Positions 7,276 to 16,325 of a DNA stretch of 64,000 nt are shown here, one piece after another (the stretch's first letter is position 1; each line of letters begins with the position of its first letter). This DNA is from Jannaschia faecimaris. GTDB lineage: Bacteria; Pseudomonadota; Alphaproteobacteria; Rhodobacterales; Rhodobacteraceae. The notes beneath the pieces were generated by a model. The model was not told the origin of the DNA and ran no database searches. It saw only the letters and a list, made by a program, of their open reading frames with translations. The position numbers and the translations under genes are program-made. Location: positions 124,001-188,000 of the forward strand of contig NZ_FNPX01000004.1 in assembly GCF_900107415.1 (NCBI RefSeq), written 5' to 3'.

Positions 7276-10113
7276 TCATTTCACCTCCCACGCCAAACTG
7301 TCGGGCCCTTGGCCCACGGGGCTGGCCTGTCGGCCGGTATCGGGTTTCGATTTCAGATCGGCGGGGGGCGCGACCTTCTCGACTTTTACCTTGAGGTCGA
7401 ACCACGCGGCCTGACCGGTAATCGGGTCGGAGTTTGACCAGCGCATCCCGTCCTGCTTGGGCGGCAGGAGTTCGTGAATCAGATGGTTGAGCAGGAACCC
7501 CTCCTTCGTTTCCGGCGCGTTGTCCTTCAGGGCCCATGCCCCCTTGCGCTTTCCGATCGCGTTCCACGTCCAGATCGTGTTGTGGTTAAGGGCGGGCATG
7601 TGGGCGACGGGTACGGTGATTTCACCGTGCGGGCTTGAGATTCTTGCCCAGCTGCCTTCGTCGAAGCCGTGCTGTTCCCAGATTTCGGTTGGCAGATACA
7701 TCGGGTTGCGACCATGGATCTGCCGCAGCCAGGCGTTCTGCGTGCCCCAGGAGTGGTACATTGCCATGGGCCGCTGGGTGAGCGCGTTGACGGTGAATTC
7801 GCCCGCGTCGCCGCCATGATCCGCCATGGCATTCCACCAGATCGGCAGCGGGTCCATCGTGGCCTTGATGCGGGCGCGCAGGTGATCGGGGGGCTGTCGA
7901 TCGCCGTGGCCTTCGGCGGCCAGTTGGAACCGACGCAGCGGCTCGCACCAGAGGGTAAAGAGGTATGGTGCGGCCTTGTCGAAAAGGCCAATCTCGACGG
8001 CCCAGTCCTGATAGGCCTTGTTCCACGGTTTGTAGAACTGCGCCTCTTCCGGGATGTGCGATACGGCATAGCCGCCGTTGTCGATATAGGCCTGCATTTG
8101 GTTCGGGTTTGGCGCACCGCGCCCCGTCTGGTCCCCGTTTTCGCCGCGGAACCCCATCAGCGGGCCGACGCCGGGGCGGCGTTCGTGGCTGACGATATAG
8201 TCGGCATAATCACGGAACTTCTGGCTGCCGTCGTCCTTGACGAAGCCGGGCAGGCCAAGCTTGGCCCCCAGGTCGATCAGCGCGGATTGGAAGCCCTTCA
8301 CGTTGCGGTTCGGCTCGACCACGGGCCAACGGATCGCGTCGGCTGCCGCCTCGGCCTCGCAGATCGGGCGGTCGAGGAGCGAAATGCAGTCGTGACGCTC
8401 CAGATAGGTCGTATCGGGCAGGATGAGGTCGGCGTAGGCCACCATCTCGGAGCTGTAGGCGTCAGAATAGATGATGTGTGGGATAACGTAGTCGCCGTTC
8501 GCGTCCTTGTCGGACAGCATCTTCATGGTTCCGGACGTGTTCATCGAAGAGTTCCACGCCATGTTGGCCATGTACAGGAACAAAGTGTCGATCTTGTAAG
8601 GATCGCCTGCGTGCGCGTTCGAGATGACCATGTGCATCATCCCATGCGCCGACATCGGGTTTTCCCACGTGAACGCCTTGTCGATGCGTGCTGGGGTTCC
8701 GTCGTCTTTCAGCGCCAGGTCGGCGGGACCGTGGACGAATCCGAGATGCGGGCCGTCCAGCGGCGCGCCGGGCGTGACCTTGCAATGCGGCTTGGGATGC
8801 GCCGTCGCAGGCTTGGGGTAGGGCGGCTTGAAGCGAAAGCCGCCGGGGGTTTCAACGCTGCCAATCAGGATCTGGAGCATGTGCAGCGCGCGGCAGGTCT
8901 GAAAGCCGTTGGCGTGCGCACTGATGCCGCGCATGGAGTGCATCGACACGGGGCGCCCGGTCATCTTGGTGTGCTTGCGGCCGCGGAAGTCGGTCCATTC
9001 GATCGGCAACTCTATTGCTTCATCAAAGGCAACTCGGGCGATCTCTGCCGCCAGCGCGCGGATGCGGCCAGCGGGAATACCGACACGTTCCGCCACAGCC
9101 TCGGGGGCGTATTGCGTGTCGAGATACTTGTCGACCATGTGCTGGAAAACGGTGCGGTGCTTGATCCCGTCCACTTCCCATACGCCGGCGAGGTCGGGGT
9201 TCACGTCTTCCGCGTCATAGCAGCGGGCGCGCTTTTCGGTCCGATCCCAGACCAGTTTGTGCCCGTCGTCGTCCAGCAGCGCGAGGCCGTTGGTTGCGGA
9301 GTTCGGGTCGGCATCGATCAGGACGGGCGCGTCGGTGAAGTCGCGGAGGTACTCCAGGTCGATCTTGCCCGCCTTGATGAGGCAATGGACCAGACTGAGG
9401 ATCAGCAGGCCATCCGTGCCCGGAGTGATCCCGAACCAATCGTCAGCGACTGCGTTATAGCCCGAACGGATGGGGTTCACGCCGACGACCTTGGCCCCGT
9501 TCTTCTTGATCTTGCCCAAGCCCATCTTGATCGGGTTGCTATCGTGGTCCTCGGCTACGCCGAACAGGATGAACAGCTTGGTACGGTCCCAGTCGGGCTG
9601 ACCGAACTCCCAGAAGGCACCGCCCATGGTGTAAATGCCGCCCGCCGCCATGTTGACGGAGCAAAAGCCACCATGGGCGGCGTAGTTGGGCGTGCCGAAG
9701 GCCTGTGCCCACCAGGACGTGAAGCTCTGCGATTGGTCACGGCCGGTGAAGAAAGCAAGTCTTGATGGATCGGTTTCGCGGATCGGTTTCAGCCACTTGG
9801 CGGCAATGTCATAGGCCTCGTCCCAGGAGATTTCCTCGAACTTACCCTCGCCACGCTCGCCCACACGCTTGAGGGGCGCGCGCAGGCGGGACGGTGCGTT
9901 GTGCTGCATGATGCCCGCGCTGCCCTTGGCACACAGGACGCCGCGATTGACGGGATGGTCCTTGTTGCCCTCGATGTAGGCGACTTTCTGCGTCCCGTCG
10001 GGCTGGTTCTTCATATGCACATTGATGCCACAGCGGCAGGCGCACATGTAGCAGGTCGTCTTGCGCACTTCGTCCGAGACTTTGGGAGACAGGTTCAGGA
10101 CCGGTTGGTTCAT
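7276..10113 (-). CDS. soeA: sulfite dehydrogenase molybdopterin subunit SoeA
   Basis: A 945-residue molybdopterin-guanine-dinucleotide oxidoreductase. Near the N-terminus CYMCACRCGINVH with a later GVLCAKG forms the [4Fe-4S] motif. The catalytic domain follows, and a C-terminal dinucleotide-binding domain contains the NHNTIWTWNAIGKR region. There is no twin-arginine signal, so the enzyme should be cytoplasmic. SoeA oxidises sulfite to sulfate and is the likely sink for sulfite from Xsc. The ATG overlaps the pta stop (ATGA), tying it to the taurine pathway. On sequence alone a polysulfide or DMSO-reductase relative would be possible. Confidence 0.88.
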   Translation of the reverse strand: MNQPVLNLSPKVSDEVRKTTCYMCACRCGINVHMKNQPDGTQKVAYIEGNKDHPVNRGVLCAKGSAGIMQHNAPSRLRAPLKRVGERGEGKFEEISWDEAYDIAAKWLKPIRETDPSRLAFFTGRDQSQSFTSWWAQAFGTPNYAAHGGFCSVNMAAGGIYTMGGAFWEFGQPDWDRTKLFILFGVAEDHDSNPIKMGLGKIKKNGAKVVGVNPIRSGYNAVADDWFGITPGTDGLLILSLVHCLIKAGKIDLEYLRDFTDAPVLIDADPNSATNGLALLDDDGHKLVWDRTEKRARCYDAEDVNPDLAGVWEVDGIKHRTVFQHMVDKYLDTQYAPEAVAERVGIPAGRIRALAAEIARVAFDEAIELPIEWTDFRGRKHTKMTGRPVSMHSMRGISAHANGFQTCRALHMLQILIGSVETPGGFRFKPPYPKPATAHPKPHCKVTPGAPLDGPHLGFVHGPADLALKDDGTPARIDKAFTWENPMSAHGMMHMVISNAHAGDPYKIDTLFLYMANMAWNSSMNTSGTMKMLSDKDANGDYVIPHIIYSDAYSSEMVAYADLILPDTTYLERHDCISLLDRPICEAEAAADAIRWPVVEPNRNVKGFQSALIDLGAKLGLPGFVKDDGSQKFRDYADYIVSHERRPGVGPLMGFRGENGDQTGRGAPNPNQMQAYIDNGGYAVSHIPEEAQFYKPWNKAYQDWAVEIGLFDKAAPYLFTLWCEPLRRFQLAAEGHGDRQPPDHLRARIKATMDPLPIWWNAMADHGGDAGEFTVNALTQRPMAMYHSWGTQNAWLRQIHGRNPMYLPTEIWEQHGFDEGSWARISSPHGEITVPVAHMPALNHNTIWTWNAIGKRKGAWALKDNAPETKEGFLLNHLIHELLPPKQDGMRWSNSDPITGQAAWFDLKVKVEKVAPPADLKSKPDTGRQASPVGQGPDSLAWEVK

Positions 10114-11099
10114 TGTTGCACTCCCTTGGTGGCGTCGATTTGGGCGCTGGTCACGCCGATCATGTCTAGGATGTCGTCGGCGGTGCAGCCACGCGACAGA
10201 TCGTTGGCGGGCTTGGCCAGACCTTGCAAAACCGGGCCGATGGCGGTGGCCCCGCCGATGCGCTGCGCGATCTTGTAACCGATATTGCCCGCGTCAAGGT
10301 TGGGGAAGATCAACACGTTGGCCTGACCCGCAACATCACTTCCGGGGGCCTTGGATGCACCCACGCCAGCGTCGAAGGCGGCGTCGAACTGCAATTCGCC
10401 ATCAATGTCGAAGTCGGCAGTCTCGCGCGCGATTTCGAGCGCGTCGGTAACCTTGTTGACCGCCATGTGATGCGCGCTGCCCTTGGTAGAGAACGACAGC
10501 ATCGCGACCTTGGGGGCCGTCCCCAGCAAAGCGCGGGCGGAAGCGGCGGCCTGGGACGCAATGGCGGCAAGCTGGGTCGCATCGGGATCGATCACAAGGC
10601 CGCAGTCCGAAAAGATAAGGCCCGCGCCGGGGCGGGTCGGATGACTGTCCGGCAGGACCATCAGAAAGAAACTGCTGACCATCGGCGCGCCGGGAGCGGT
10701 CCCAATCATCTGAAGCGCCGCGCGTACCGTGTCGGAGGTGGTGTGGACCGCGCCGCCGATCGTGCCGTCGGCGGCCCCGATCCGTACCATGAGCGCGGCA
10801 TAGGTCAACGGGTCGGATACTGCTGCGGCGGCCTGCTCGGCGGTCGGGTTACGTTTGGCGCGCGCGTCGAGAAAAGCTGCGACAAGCGCGTCGCGGTGCG
10901 GGCTGGTTTCGGGGTCCTCCAAGGCGACGCCATCGGGGACGGTGGTTCCCTTCGGGGCCAGCACCGTGATCCGGGCCAGCCCCTCGGCAACCGCGCGACC
11001 CGCCGCCGACAGCACGCGGCTGTCGGTACCTTCGGACAGGACGATGTGACGAAGGGACTGCTTCGCACGGTCCCTGAGAGCAAGGAGCGGCGAGGTCAC
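10110..11099 (-). CDS. pta: phosphate acetyltransferase
   Basis: A 329-residue single-domain phosphotransacetylase, as is usual for the short form found in taurine loci. It converts the acetyl phosphate released by Xsc to acetyl-CoA. Family blocks include GGAVHTTSDTVRAALQMIG and NLDAGNIGYKIAQRIGGA near the C-terminus. I chose the GTG at 11099 because GGGAGC stands about 7 nt upstream; an earlier ATG at 11174 would overlap xsc. It lies 31 bp after xsc and overlaps soeA by four bases. Confidence 0.93.
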   Translation of the reverse strand: MTSPLLALRDRAKQSLRHIVLSEGTDSRVLSAAGRAVAEGLARITVLAPKGTTVPDGVALEDPETSPHRDALVAAFLDARAKRNPTAEQAAAAVSDPLTYAALMVRIGAADGTIGGAVHTTSDTVRAALQMIGTAPGAPMVSSFFLMVLPDSHPTRPGAGLIFSDCGLVIDPDATQLAAIASQAAASARALLGTAPKVAMLSFSTKGSAHHMAVNKVTDALEIARETADFDIDGELQFDAAFDAGVGASKAPGSDVAGQANVLIFPNLDAGNIGYKIAQRIGGATAIGPVLQGLAKPANDLSRGCTADDILDMIGVTSAQIDATKGVQQ

Positions 11100-11130
11100 G
11101 AGGCCGCTCCCATTATCGCATCGAAACAGA

Positions 11131-12909
11131 TCACTCTGCGGCGACGTGCATGTCGCCTTTGGATACCCCGGCAACCCGGACCGGCTTCTTCATCGCGTCA
11201 CGACGGAAAGGCTCGCCCAGTTCCTGGTTGAGGATCACCTCGATCAGCGTGGTCTTATTGTTCTCCATTTGATCCTTGATCGCCTGGTTCAGCATTTCGG
11301 TCAGCTCGTCCATCGTCTTGGCCTGCTTGCCGATCAGGCCGCACGCTTCGGCGATGCCCGCATAGCTGACTTTCATGTCCAGCTCGGTGCCCACGAAGTT
11401 GTCGTCGAACCACAGCGTGGAGTTCCGCTTCTCAGCTCCCCACTGGTAGTTGCGGAAAACGATCTGCGTGATGGCGGGCCATTCATCGCGTCCGATTGCC
11501 GTCAACTCGTTTACTGCGATGCCGAATGCGCCGTCGCCGGCGAAGCCCACAACCGGAACGTCGGGGCGGCCGATCTTGGCACCCACGATCGAAGGCAGGC
11601 CATAGCCGCAGGGACCGAACAGGCCCGGAGCCAGATATTTCCGACCTTCGTCGAAATCCGGGTAGGCGTTGCCGATCGCGCAGTTGTTGCCGATGTCGGA
11701 TGAAATGATCGCGTTGCGCGGAAGGGCAGCCTGAATGGCGCGCCATGCCTGGCGGGGGGACATCCAGTCAGGGCGCGCTTGGCGGGCGCGTTCGTTCCAG
11801 GTGGTGCCGGGATCGTCCTGCTCGTGATCGAGGGAGGAAAGCTCTTGCTTCCAAGCCGATTTCGTCTGCGCGATCCGCGCCTTGCGATCGGCGCGACCGG
11901 CGTCGCCAGCGTTGTCCGAAAGGCCGTTAAGGATGCCCGTCGCCACTTTTGCGGCGTCGCCGACGATGCCGACGGAGACCTTCTTGGTTAGGCCGATGCG
12001 GTCAGGGTTGATGTCGACCTGAATGATCTTGGCGTCCTTGGGCCAATACTCCATGCCATAGCCCGGCAGGGTCGAAAACGGGTTCAGCCGGGTCCCGAGA
12101 CAGAGGACAACGTCGGCCTCCTTGATCAGCTCCATGCCGGCCTTGGATCCGTTGTAGCCGAGCGGACCGGCAAACAGCGGATGCGAGCCGGGGAACGCGT
12201 CGTTGTGCTGGTAGCCTACGCAGACCGGCGCATCCAGGCGTTCGGCCAGTTTCATTGACGCGGCGATGCCACCGTCCGACAGGACAACGCCGGCACCGTT
12301 CAGGATGACCGGGTTCTTGGCGGAGGACAGCAGTTCGGCAGCCTTGCGCACGGAATTCTCGCCGCCCGGCGAGACTTCGAATTCGACCGGCTCGGGGATA
12401 TCGATGTCCACCACTTGCGTCCAGAAGTCGCGCGGGATGTTGATCTGCGCGGGGCCCGACAGGCGCTTGGCCTTGGCGATGACCCGGGCCAGCGTCTCGG
12501 CGATGCGCGTGGGATCGCGCACCTCTTCCTGGTAGGCAACGCAGTCAGCAAACAGGTTCAACTGCTCCATTTCCTGAAATCCGCCTTGACCGATGGTCTT
12601 GTTGGCGGCTTGCGGCGTCACCAGCAGGCAGGGGGTGTGGTTCCAGTACGCGGTTTTCACGGCGGTCACGAAGTTCGTGATGCCGGGGCCGTTCTGGGCG
12701 ATCATCATCGACATTTCGCCCGTGGCGCGGGTGTAGCCGTCGGCCATCATCCCGGCGGAGCCTTCGTGTGCGCAATCCCAAAAGGTGATTCCGGCGGTGG
12801 GGAAGATATCTGAGATGGGCATTATGGCCGAGCCGATGATCCCGAAAGCCTGGCGAATGCCGTGGGCCTGAAGGGTTTTGACGAAGGCTTCTTCGGTTGT
12901 CATCTTCAT
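11131..12909 (-). CDS. xsc: sulfoacetaldehyde acetyltransferase
   Basis: A 592-residue thiamine-diphosphate enzyme. It cleaves sulfoacetaldehyde with phosphate to sulfite and acetyl phosphate, the key C-S bond-breaking step of taurine degradation. An N-terminal pyrimidine domain contains the conserved glutamate in HEGSAGMMADGY. The C-terminal domain carries the ThDP/Mg motif GDGAFG with NYQWG about 25 residues later. The ATG at 12909 has GGAGGAGAG upstream; an in-frame ATG at 12948 has no site. The neighbouring tauR, pta and tpa make the specific call secure. Confidence 0.95.
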   Translation of the reverse strand: MKMTTEEAFVKTLQAHGIRQAFGIIGSAIMPISDIFPTAGITFWDCAHEGSAGMMADGYTRATGEMSMMIAQNGPGITNFVTAVKTAYWNHTPCLLVTPQAANKTIGQGGFQEMEQLNLFADCVAYQEEVRDPTRIAETLARVIAKAKRLSGPAQINIPRDFWTQVVDIDIPEPVEFEVSPGGENSVRKAAELLSSAKNPVILNGAGVVLSDGGIAASMKLAERLDAPVCVGYQHNDAFPGSHPLFAGPLGYNGSKAGMELIKEADVVLCLGTRLNPFSTLPGYGMEYWPKDAKIIQVDINPDRIGLTKKVSVGIVGDAAKVATGILNGLSDNAGDAGRADRKARIAQTKSAWKQELSSLDHEQDDPGTTWNERARQARPDWMSPRQAWRAIQAALPRNAIISSDIGNNCAIGNAYPDFDEGRKYLAPGLFGPCGYGLPSIVGAKIGRPDVPVVGFAGDGAFGIAVNELTAIGRDEWPAITQIVFRNYQWGAEKRNSTLWFDDNFVGTELDMKVSYAGIAEACGLIGKQAKTMDELTEMLNQAIKDQMENNKTTLIEVILNQELGEPFRRDAMKKPVRVAGVSKGDMHVAAE

Positions 12910-12932
12910 TGGATCTCTCCTCCCGAAAGAAT

Positions 12933-12957
12933 TTAAAAATGAGACCAAGAGTCTCGA
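12933..12957 (-). other. small stem-loop in the xsc leader
   Basis: On the minus strand GAGAC and GTCTC (bases 12941-12955) can pair around a five-base loop and are followed by ATTTTTAAATT. With only five pairs this is weak. It may trim tauR read-through or shape the xsc leader just ahead of the ribosome site. No experiment supports a role. Confidence 0.3.
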
Positions 12958-12971
12958 TTTGTTACCTATCT

Positions 12972-12987
12972 GCCGTCAACATACGGC
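12972..12987. promoter_or_regulatory. 16-bp palindrome upstream of xsc (CGT-N6-ACG)
   Basis: GCCGTCAACATACGGC is an inverted repeat with five-base arms, 63-78 bases upstream of the xsc start. It shares the CGT-N6-ACG frame with the perfect palindrome ahead of tpa at 16262-16277. It may be a second operator of the locus; whether TauR or another regulator uses it is unknown. Confidence 0.35.
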
Positions 12988-13003
12988 TTCGGTCAAGTCT
13001 TCG

Positions 13004-13036
13004 TTAGGTCCAGCAGGACTTCCGCCCTAGCGCCAG
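13004..13036 (-). promoter_or_regulatory. putative TauR binding site upstream of xsc
   Basis: Read on the minus strand, CTGGCGCTAG (13036-13027) and CTGGACCTAA (13013-13004) form a direct repeat with 23-bp spacing. The second copy exactly matches the CTGGACYTAA element reported, to my recollection, for TauR activation of tpa in Rhodobacter capsulatus. The proximal copy ends 95 bases before the xsc start, almost the same distance as the paired repeat before tpa. A further CTGGACC lies at 13052-13046. Confidence 0.6.
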
Positions 13037-13057
13037 TGCGGGGGTGGTCCAGTGGTG

Positions 13058-14533
13058 TCACGCTCGGCAACGGGCGAGTGCCTGCCCTTCCTCGGCAATG
13101 CGACGGATGCCTTCGGGGATGTCGACTGCGGGAATCGACGAATAGGCCAGGCGGTAATGTGTTTCCGGATCGCGGCCCTTGCCGAAGAACGCCCCGGCCG
13201 GCTCGATCAGAACCTGACGGTGGCGCAGACGCTCGGCCAGTTGCGCCGCCTGCACCCCGCCGGGGGCCCGCATCCAGAAGGATGAGCCACCGAAATTGCT
13301 CGCTCCGGCCAAGGTAAGCCCCTCGGCTTGGATCGAGACCTCGGTCACCGCTCGGCGCTCGCGGTAGGCGCGCGCCATCTTGTGCACCTGCGCATCATAG
13401 TGCCCCTGCGCCAGAAAATAGGCCGTCGACCGCTGGATATGACCGGGCACGTGCCGCACGATCAGCGAGCGCAGCGTTCGCAGTTCGCGGATCAGGGGTT
13501 CGGGGGCCACGACATAGCCAAGGCGCAGGCCAGGGAAAAGCGATTTGGCAAAGCTGCCGAGGTAGGCCACGCGCCCCCCCCGGTCGAGCGATTTGAGCGC
13601 GGGCGAGGGGGAGCTGGTGAAGGCCAGTTCGAATTCGTAATCGTCCTCTACGATCAGGAAATCATGCTTCTCTGCTTGTTCCAGCAAGGCGCGGCGGCGC
13701 GAAACGGGCATCGTGGCCGAGGTCGGGCATTGGTGGGACGGGGTGACGAAGACGACATCGGCTTCGGGCGGCACATCTTCGGGCGGCAGGCCAAGGGCGT
13801 CTACCGTGACGTCCAGCGTGTTGCAGCGCGACTGGTGAAGGATTTCGCGCAATGCGGGATAGCAGGGAAACTCCATCACCGCAGTGCGCCGCTGCGTCAG
13901 CAGAACCTGTGCCAGCATCCAGAGCGCGTTCTGCGCGCCCATGGTCACCAAAACCTCGGACGGGTCGGCGACGATGCCGCGTCGGGGCAGGATGTGGCGA
14001 ATGATCTGGTCGATAAGCTGCGGATCGTCGCGACCGTAACTGTCTTCGGTCAGCGCGGCGAAATCGCGGACACCAAGCGCCTGAAGCGCACATTTGCGCC
14101 AGTTCTGGTGATCGAAAAGGCGGGCGTCGGTCTGGCCATAAATGAAAGGATAGCGATAGCGCCGCCAGTCTTCGGGCCGTTGCAGCACAGTGGAAGGCGG
14201 AAACCGCTGCCCGATCGCGCGCGACCAATCGACGTTGGATTCCGTTCGCACCGGTGTCGGGAAGCTGGGCGGGCGGGGCGCGGATTCCGAGACGAAATAG
14301 CCCGATCGCCCGCGCGCCGACAGGTAGTCGTTCGCCACAAGGTCGGTATAGGCGAGGGTGACGGTGATGCGGCTGATCCCCAAGTGCCGGGCCAGACCGC
14401 GGGAGGAGGGCATCCGTTCACCAAGCCGGAACCGCCCGGCCAGAACGCCGCCCGTCACGATCTCCTGCAATTGCCGTTGCAAGGTGCCCCGGTAGTTGGG
14501 GTCCAGAAAGAACTGCTCGACAGCGATGGCCAT
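13058..14533 (-). CDS. tauR: taurine-responsive MocR/GntR-type regulator TauR
   Basis: A 491-residue MocR-family regulator. An N-terminal winged helix (about residues 12-80, with RLGERMPSSRGLARHLGISR) is joined to a class-I aminotransferase-like domain. The PLP-lysine segment SFAKSLFPGLRLGY is present. In Rhodobacter capsulatus the orthologous gene sits between tpa and xsc and activates taurine genes; this order is reproduced here, with one small membrane-protein gene intervening. No good ribosome site precedes the ATG at 14533. The tauR gene is likely transcribed from tpa and may also have its own promoter. Confidence 0.93.
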   Translation of the reverse strand: MAIAVEQFFLDPNYRGTLQRQLQEIVTGGVLAGRFRLGERMPSSRGLARHLGISRITVTLAYTDLVANDYLSARGRSGYFVSESAPRPPSFPTPVRTESNVDWSRAIGQRFPPSTVLQRPEDWRRYRYPFIYGQTDARLFDHQNWRKCALQALGVRDFAALTEDSYGRDDPQLIDQIIRHILPRRGIVADPSEVLVTMGAQNALWMLAQVLLTQRRTAVMEFPCYPALREILHQSRCNTLDVTVDALGLPPEDVPPEADVVFVTPSHQCPTSATMPVSRRRALLEQAEKHDFLIVEDDYEFELAFTSSPSPALKSLDRGGRVAYLGSFAKSLFPGLRLGYVVAPEPLIRELRTLRSLIVRHVPGHIQRSTAYFLAQGHYDAQVHKMARAYRERRAVTEVSIQAEGLTLAGASNFGGSSFWMRAPGGVQAAQLAERLRHRQVLIEPAGAFFGKGRDPETHYRLAYSSIPAVDIPEGIRRIAEEGQALARCRA

Positions 14534-14570
14534 ATTGGACGTATAGCCCGACTGATCTGGCCCTAAAAGC

Positions 14571-14789
14571 TCAATCCGACATCCGGGCCAACAGCGCCAG
14601 CGTTGCGAAAGGCGCGATGAATACCGCCAGTTGCAGCCAGAGCACCGAAAGCGCGATCAACCCCAGTTCGTCCACTGCCCGTGCGAGGCCCCAGACGTCG
14701 AAGATAACCCCGGCGGCCAGAATGAACGTCGAGACGGCCACGCCGATGGCGAGGCTGTCGAGAAACAGAGCTATCGCGCGATAAGACAT
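14571..14789 (-). CDS. small membrane protein of unknown function, between tpa and tauR
   Basis: A predicted 72-residue protein, almost entirely two long hydrophobic segments (about residues 8-31 and 42-66). I do not recognise its family. The start at 14789 (MSYRAIALF) has AGGA a few bases upstream. An alternative ATG at 14846 would overlap the end of tpa by 20 bases and add a polar leader of 19 residues. It lies between tpa and tauR on the same strand and would be co-transcribed with both. A role in taurine or sulfite movement is only a guess from position. Confidence 0.6.
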   Translation of the reverse strand: MSYRAIALFLDSLAIGVAVSTFILAAGVIFDVWGLARAVDELGLIALSVLWLQLAVFIAPFATLALLARMSD

Positions 14790-14826
14790 GTCCTGGAACC
14801 TAGGCCCCCGGACAGTCTTTCCAAGT

Positions 14827-16224
14827 TCAGCCGAAAACGCGGCCAAGGGCAGAGTCGACCGACGACACGATCTGATCGATGTCGTCTTTCGTTGCGATTA
14901 GCGCGGGGCTGAAGCACAGGGTGTTGTTGTAGCCGTCCAGAGAGCGGTTGGTCGCGCCGATAATCGTACCCTGCGCCATGCAGTCTGCCACGACGGCCTG
15001 TACCATCTTCTCGGCCACCGGCTCGCGCGTGTGGCGATCCTTGACCAGTTCTGCACCAAGGAAGAGGCCTTTGCCGCGGGCCTCGCCGATAACGGCGTGC
15101 CTGTCCTGAAGCGCCTTGAGCTGATCGAGCATGTAATCGCCCATCCGGAGCGTGTTCTCCAACAGATCCTCATTCTCGATGATCTTCATGTTGGCCAACG
15201 CAGCCGCCGGTCCGGCAGTGCATCCCCCGAAGGTTGAGATGTCGCGGAAGTACCCCAGCGGATCGGCGTGGTCGTCCTTGAACATCTCGAAGACCTTCTC
15301 GGAGGTCACACAGCAGCTGATGGCCGCATAGCCCGAGGCGACGCCCTTGGCCATGGTCACGAAATCGGGCTTCACGCCATAATGCTGATATCCGAACCAG
15401 GTCCCGGTGCGGCCGACGCCGCACACGACTTCGTCGATATGGAGCAGAATCTGGTACTTCTCGCAGATTTCCTGCACGCGCTCCCAATACCCCTTGGGCG
15501 GCACGATGACGCCGCCGCCCGCGGTCACCGGCTCCAGGCAGAGTGCACCAACTGTGTCGGGGCCTTCGCGCAGGATGACCTCCTCGATCGCATTGGCGGC
15601 GGCCACGCCGTAATCCTCGCCGGTGAGGCCCTTACCGAACTCCTGTTCGTGCGCACGATATTCCAGGCAGTGCGGGACCGAAACGAAGCCGGGCGTGAAC
15701 GGGCCATACTGGGCGTTGCGTTGATCCTGACCGCCTGCGGACAGCGCCGTGATCGTGGTGCCGTGGTAGTCGCGATGACGGAACAGGATCTTGTGCTTCT
15801 TGCCGCCATGGTGGCGCGCCGAAATCTGGCGGACCATCTTGAAGGCCTTCTCGTTCGCCTCGGACCCGGAGTTGGCGAAATAGACCCGGCTGAGCCCCGG
15901 CATCTTGGAGATCAGTCTTTCTGCGAACTGCGATCCGGGAATTGAGCCGGCGCTTTGGGCAAAGAAGTTGATCTTGACCAGTTGCGCGTGTACCGCGTCG
16001 GCGATCTCAACGCGGCCGTAGCCGACGTTCACGGTCCAGACACCGCCCGACACGGCGTCAATGTGCTCCTTGCCCTTCTGGTCCCAGACGCGCATCCCCT
16101 TGCCTTCGACAATGATCCGCGGATCGTTGGTTTCCAGCGGCTTGTGCGGCAGCAGGTGATGCCAGATGTGGGCGCGATCGGCTTCTACGATGGCGGTCAT
16201 GTCGTTGGGGGCGATGGTATCCAT
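14827..16224 (-). CDS. tpa: taurine–pyruvate aminotransferase
   Basis: A 465-residue class-III PLP aminotransferase. It transfers the amino group of taurine to pyruvate, giving sulfoacetaldehyde and alanine. The cofactor region is clear: HIDEVVCGVGRTG supplies the aspartate, and VTMAKGVASGYAAIS carries the lysine that binds PLP. The first gene of the tpa–tauR–xsc–pta–soeABC run, it starts at 16224 with GGGAGG upstream. Class-III enzymes accept many amines; the taurine specificity is deduced from the neighbours. No alanine dehydrogenase gene is in the window to recycle the alanine. Confidence 0.93.
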   Translation of the reverse strand: MDTIAPNDMTAIVEADRAHIWHHLLPHKPLETNDPRIIVEGKGMRVWDQKGKEHIDAVSGGVWTVNVGYGRVEIADAVHAQLVKINFFAQSAGSIPGSQFAERLISKMPGLSRVYFANSGSEANEKAFKMVRQISARHHGGKKHKILFRHRDYHGTTITALSAGGQDQRNAQYGPFTPGFVSVPHCLEYRAHEQEFGKGLTGEDYGVAAANAIEEVILREGPDTVGALCLEPVTAGGGVIVPPKGYWERVQEICEKYQILLHIDEVVCGVGRTGTWFGYQHYGVKPDFVTMAKGVASGYAAISCCVTSEKVFEMFKDDHADPLGYFRDISTFGGCTAGPAAALANMKIIENEDLLENTLRMGDYMLDQLKALQDRHAVIGEARGKGLFLGAELVKDRHTREPVAEKMVQAVVADCMAQGTIIGATNRSLDGYNNTLCFSPALIATKDDIDQIVSSVDSALGRVFG

Positions 16225-16261
16225 TTGCGGAATCCTCCCGGAAAAAGGTCGTTATACAACA

Positions 16262-16277
16262 ATCGTATAAATACGAT
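16262..16277. promoter_or_regulatory. perfect 16-bp palindrome upstream of tpa
   Basis: ATCGTATAAATACGAT is a perfect inverted repeat with seven-base arms and a two-base centre, 38-53 bases before the tpa start, where a core promoter is expected. It contains ATACGA, a half-site seen with some MocR-type regulators. It resembles the weaker palindrome ahead of xsc (CGT-N6-ACG). Confidence 0.5.
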
Positions 16278-16325
16278 GCGCAGTCGATGCTCTTCGGTGC
16301 AGAATCCACGGAAATTGATCACGAG

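Noticed and set aside
7669-9765. A 698-codon open frame antisense to soeA
   Set aside because: Long antisense frames are common in GC-rich DNA. The soeA frame carries the full molybdopterin-enzyme motifs and the antisense product looks like nothing recognisable.
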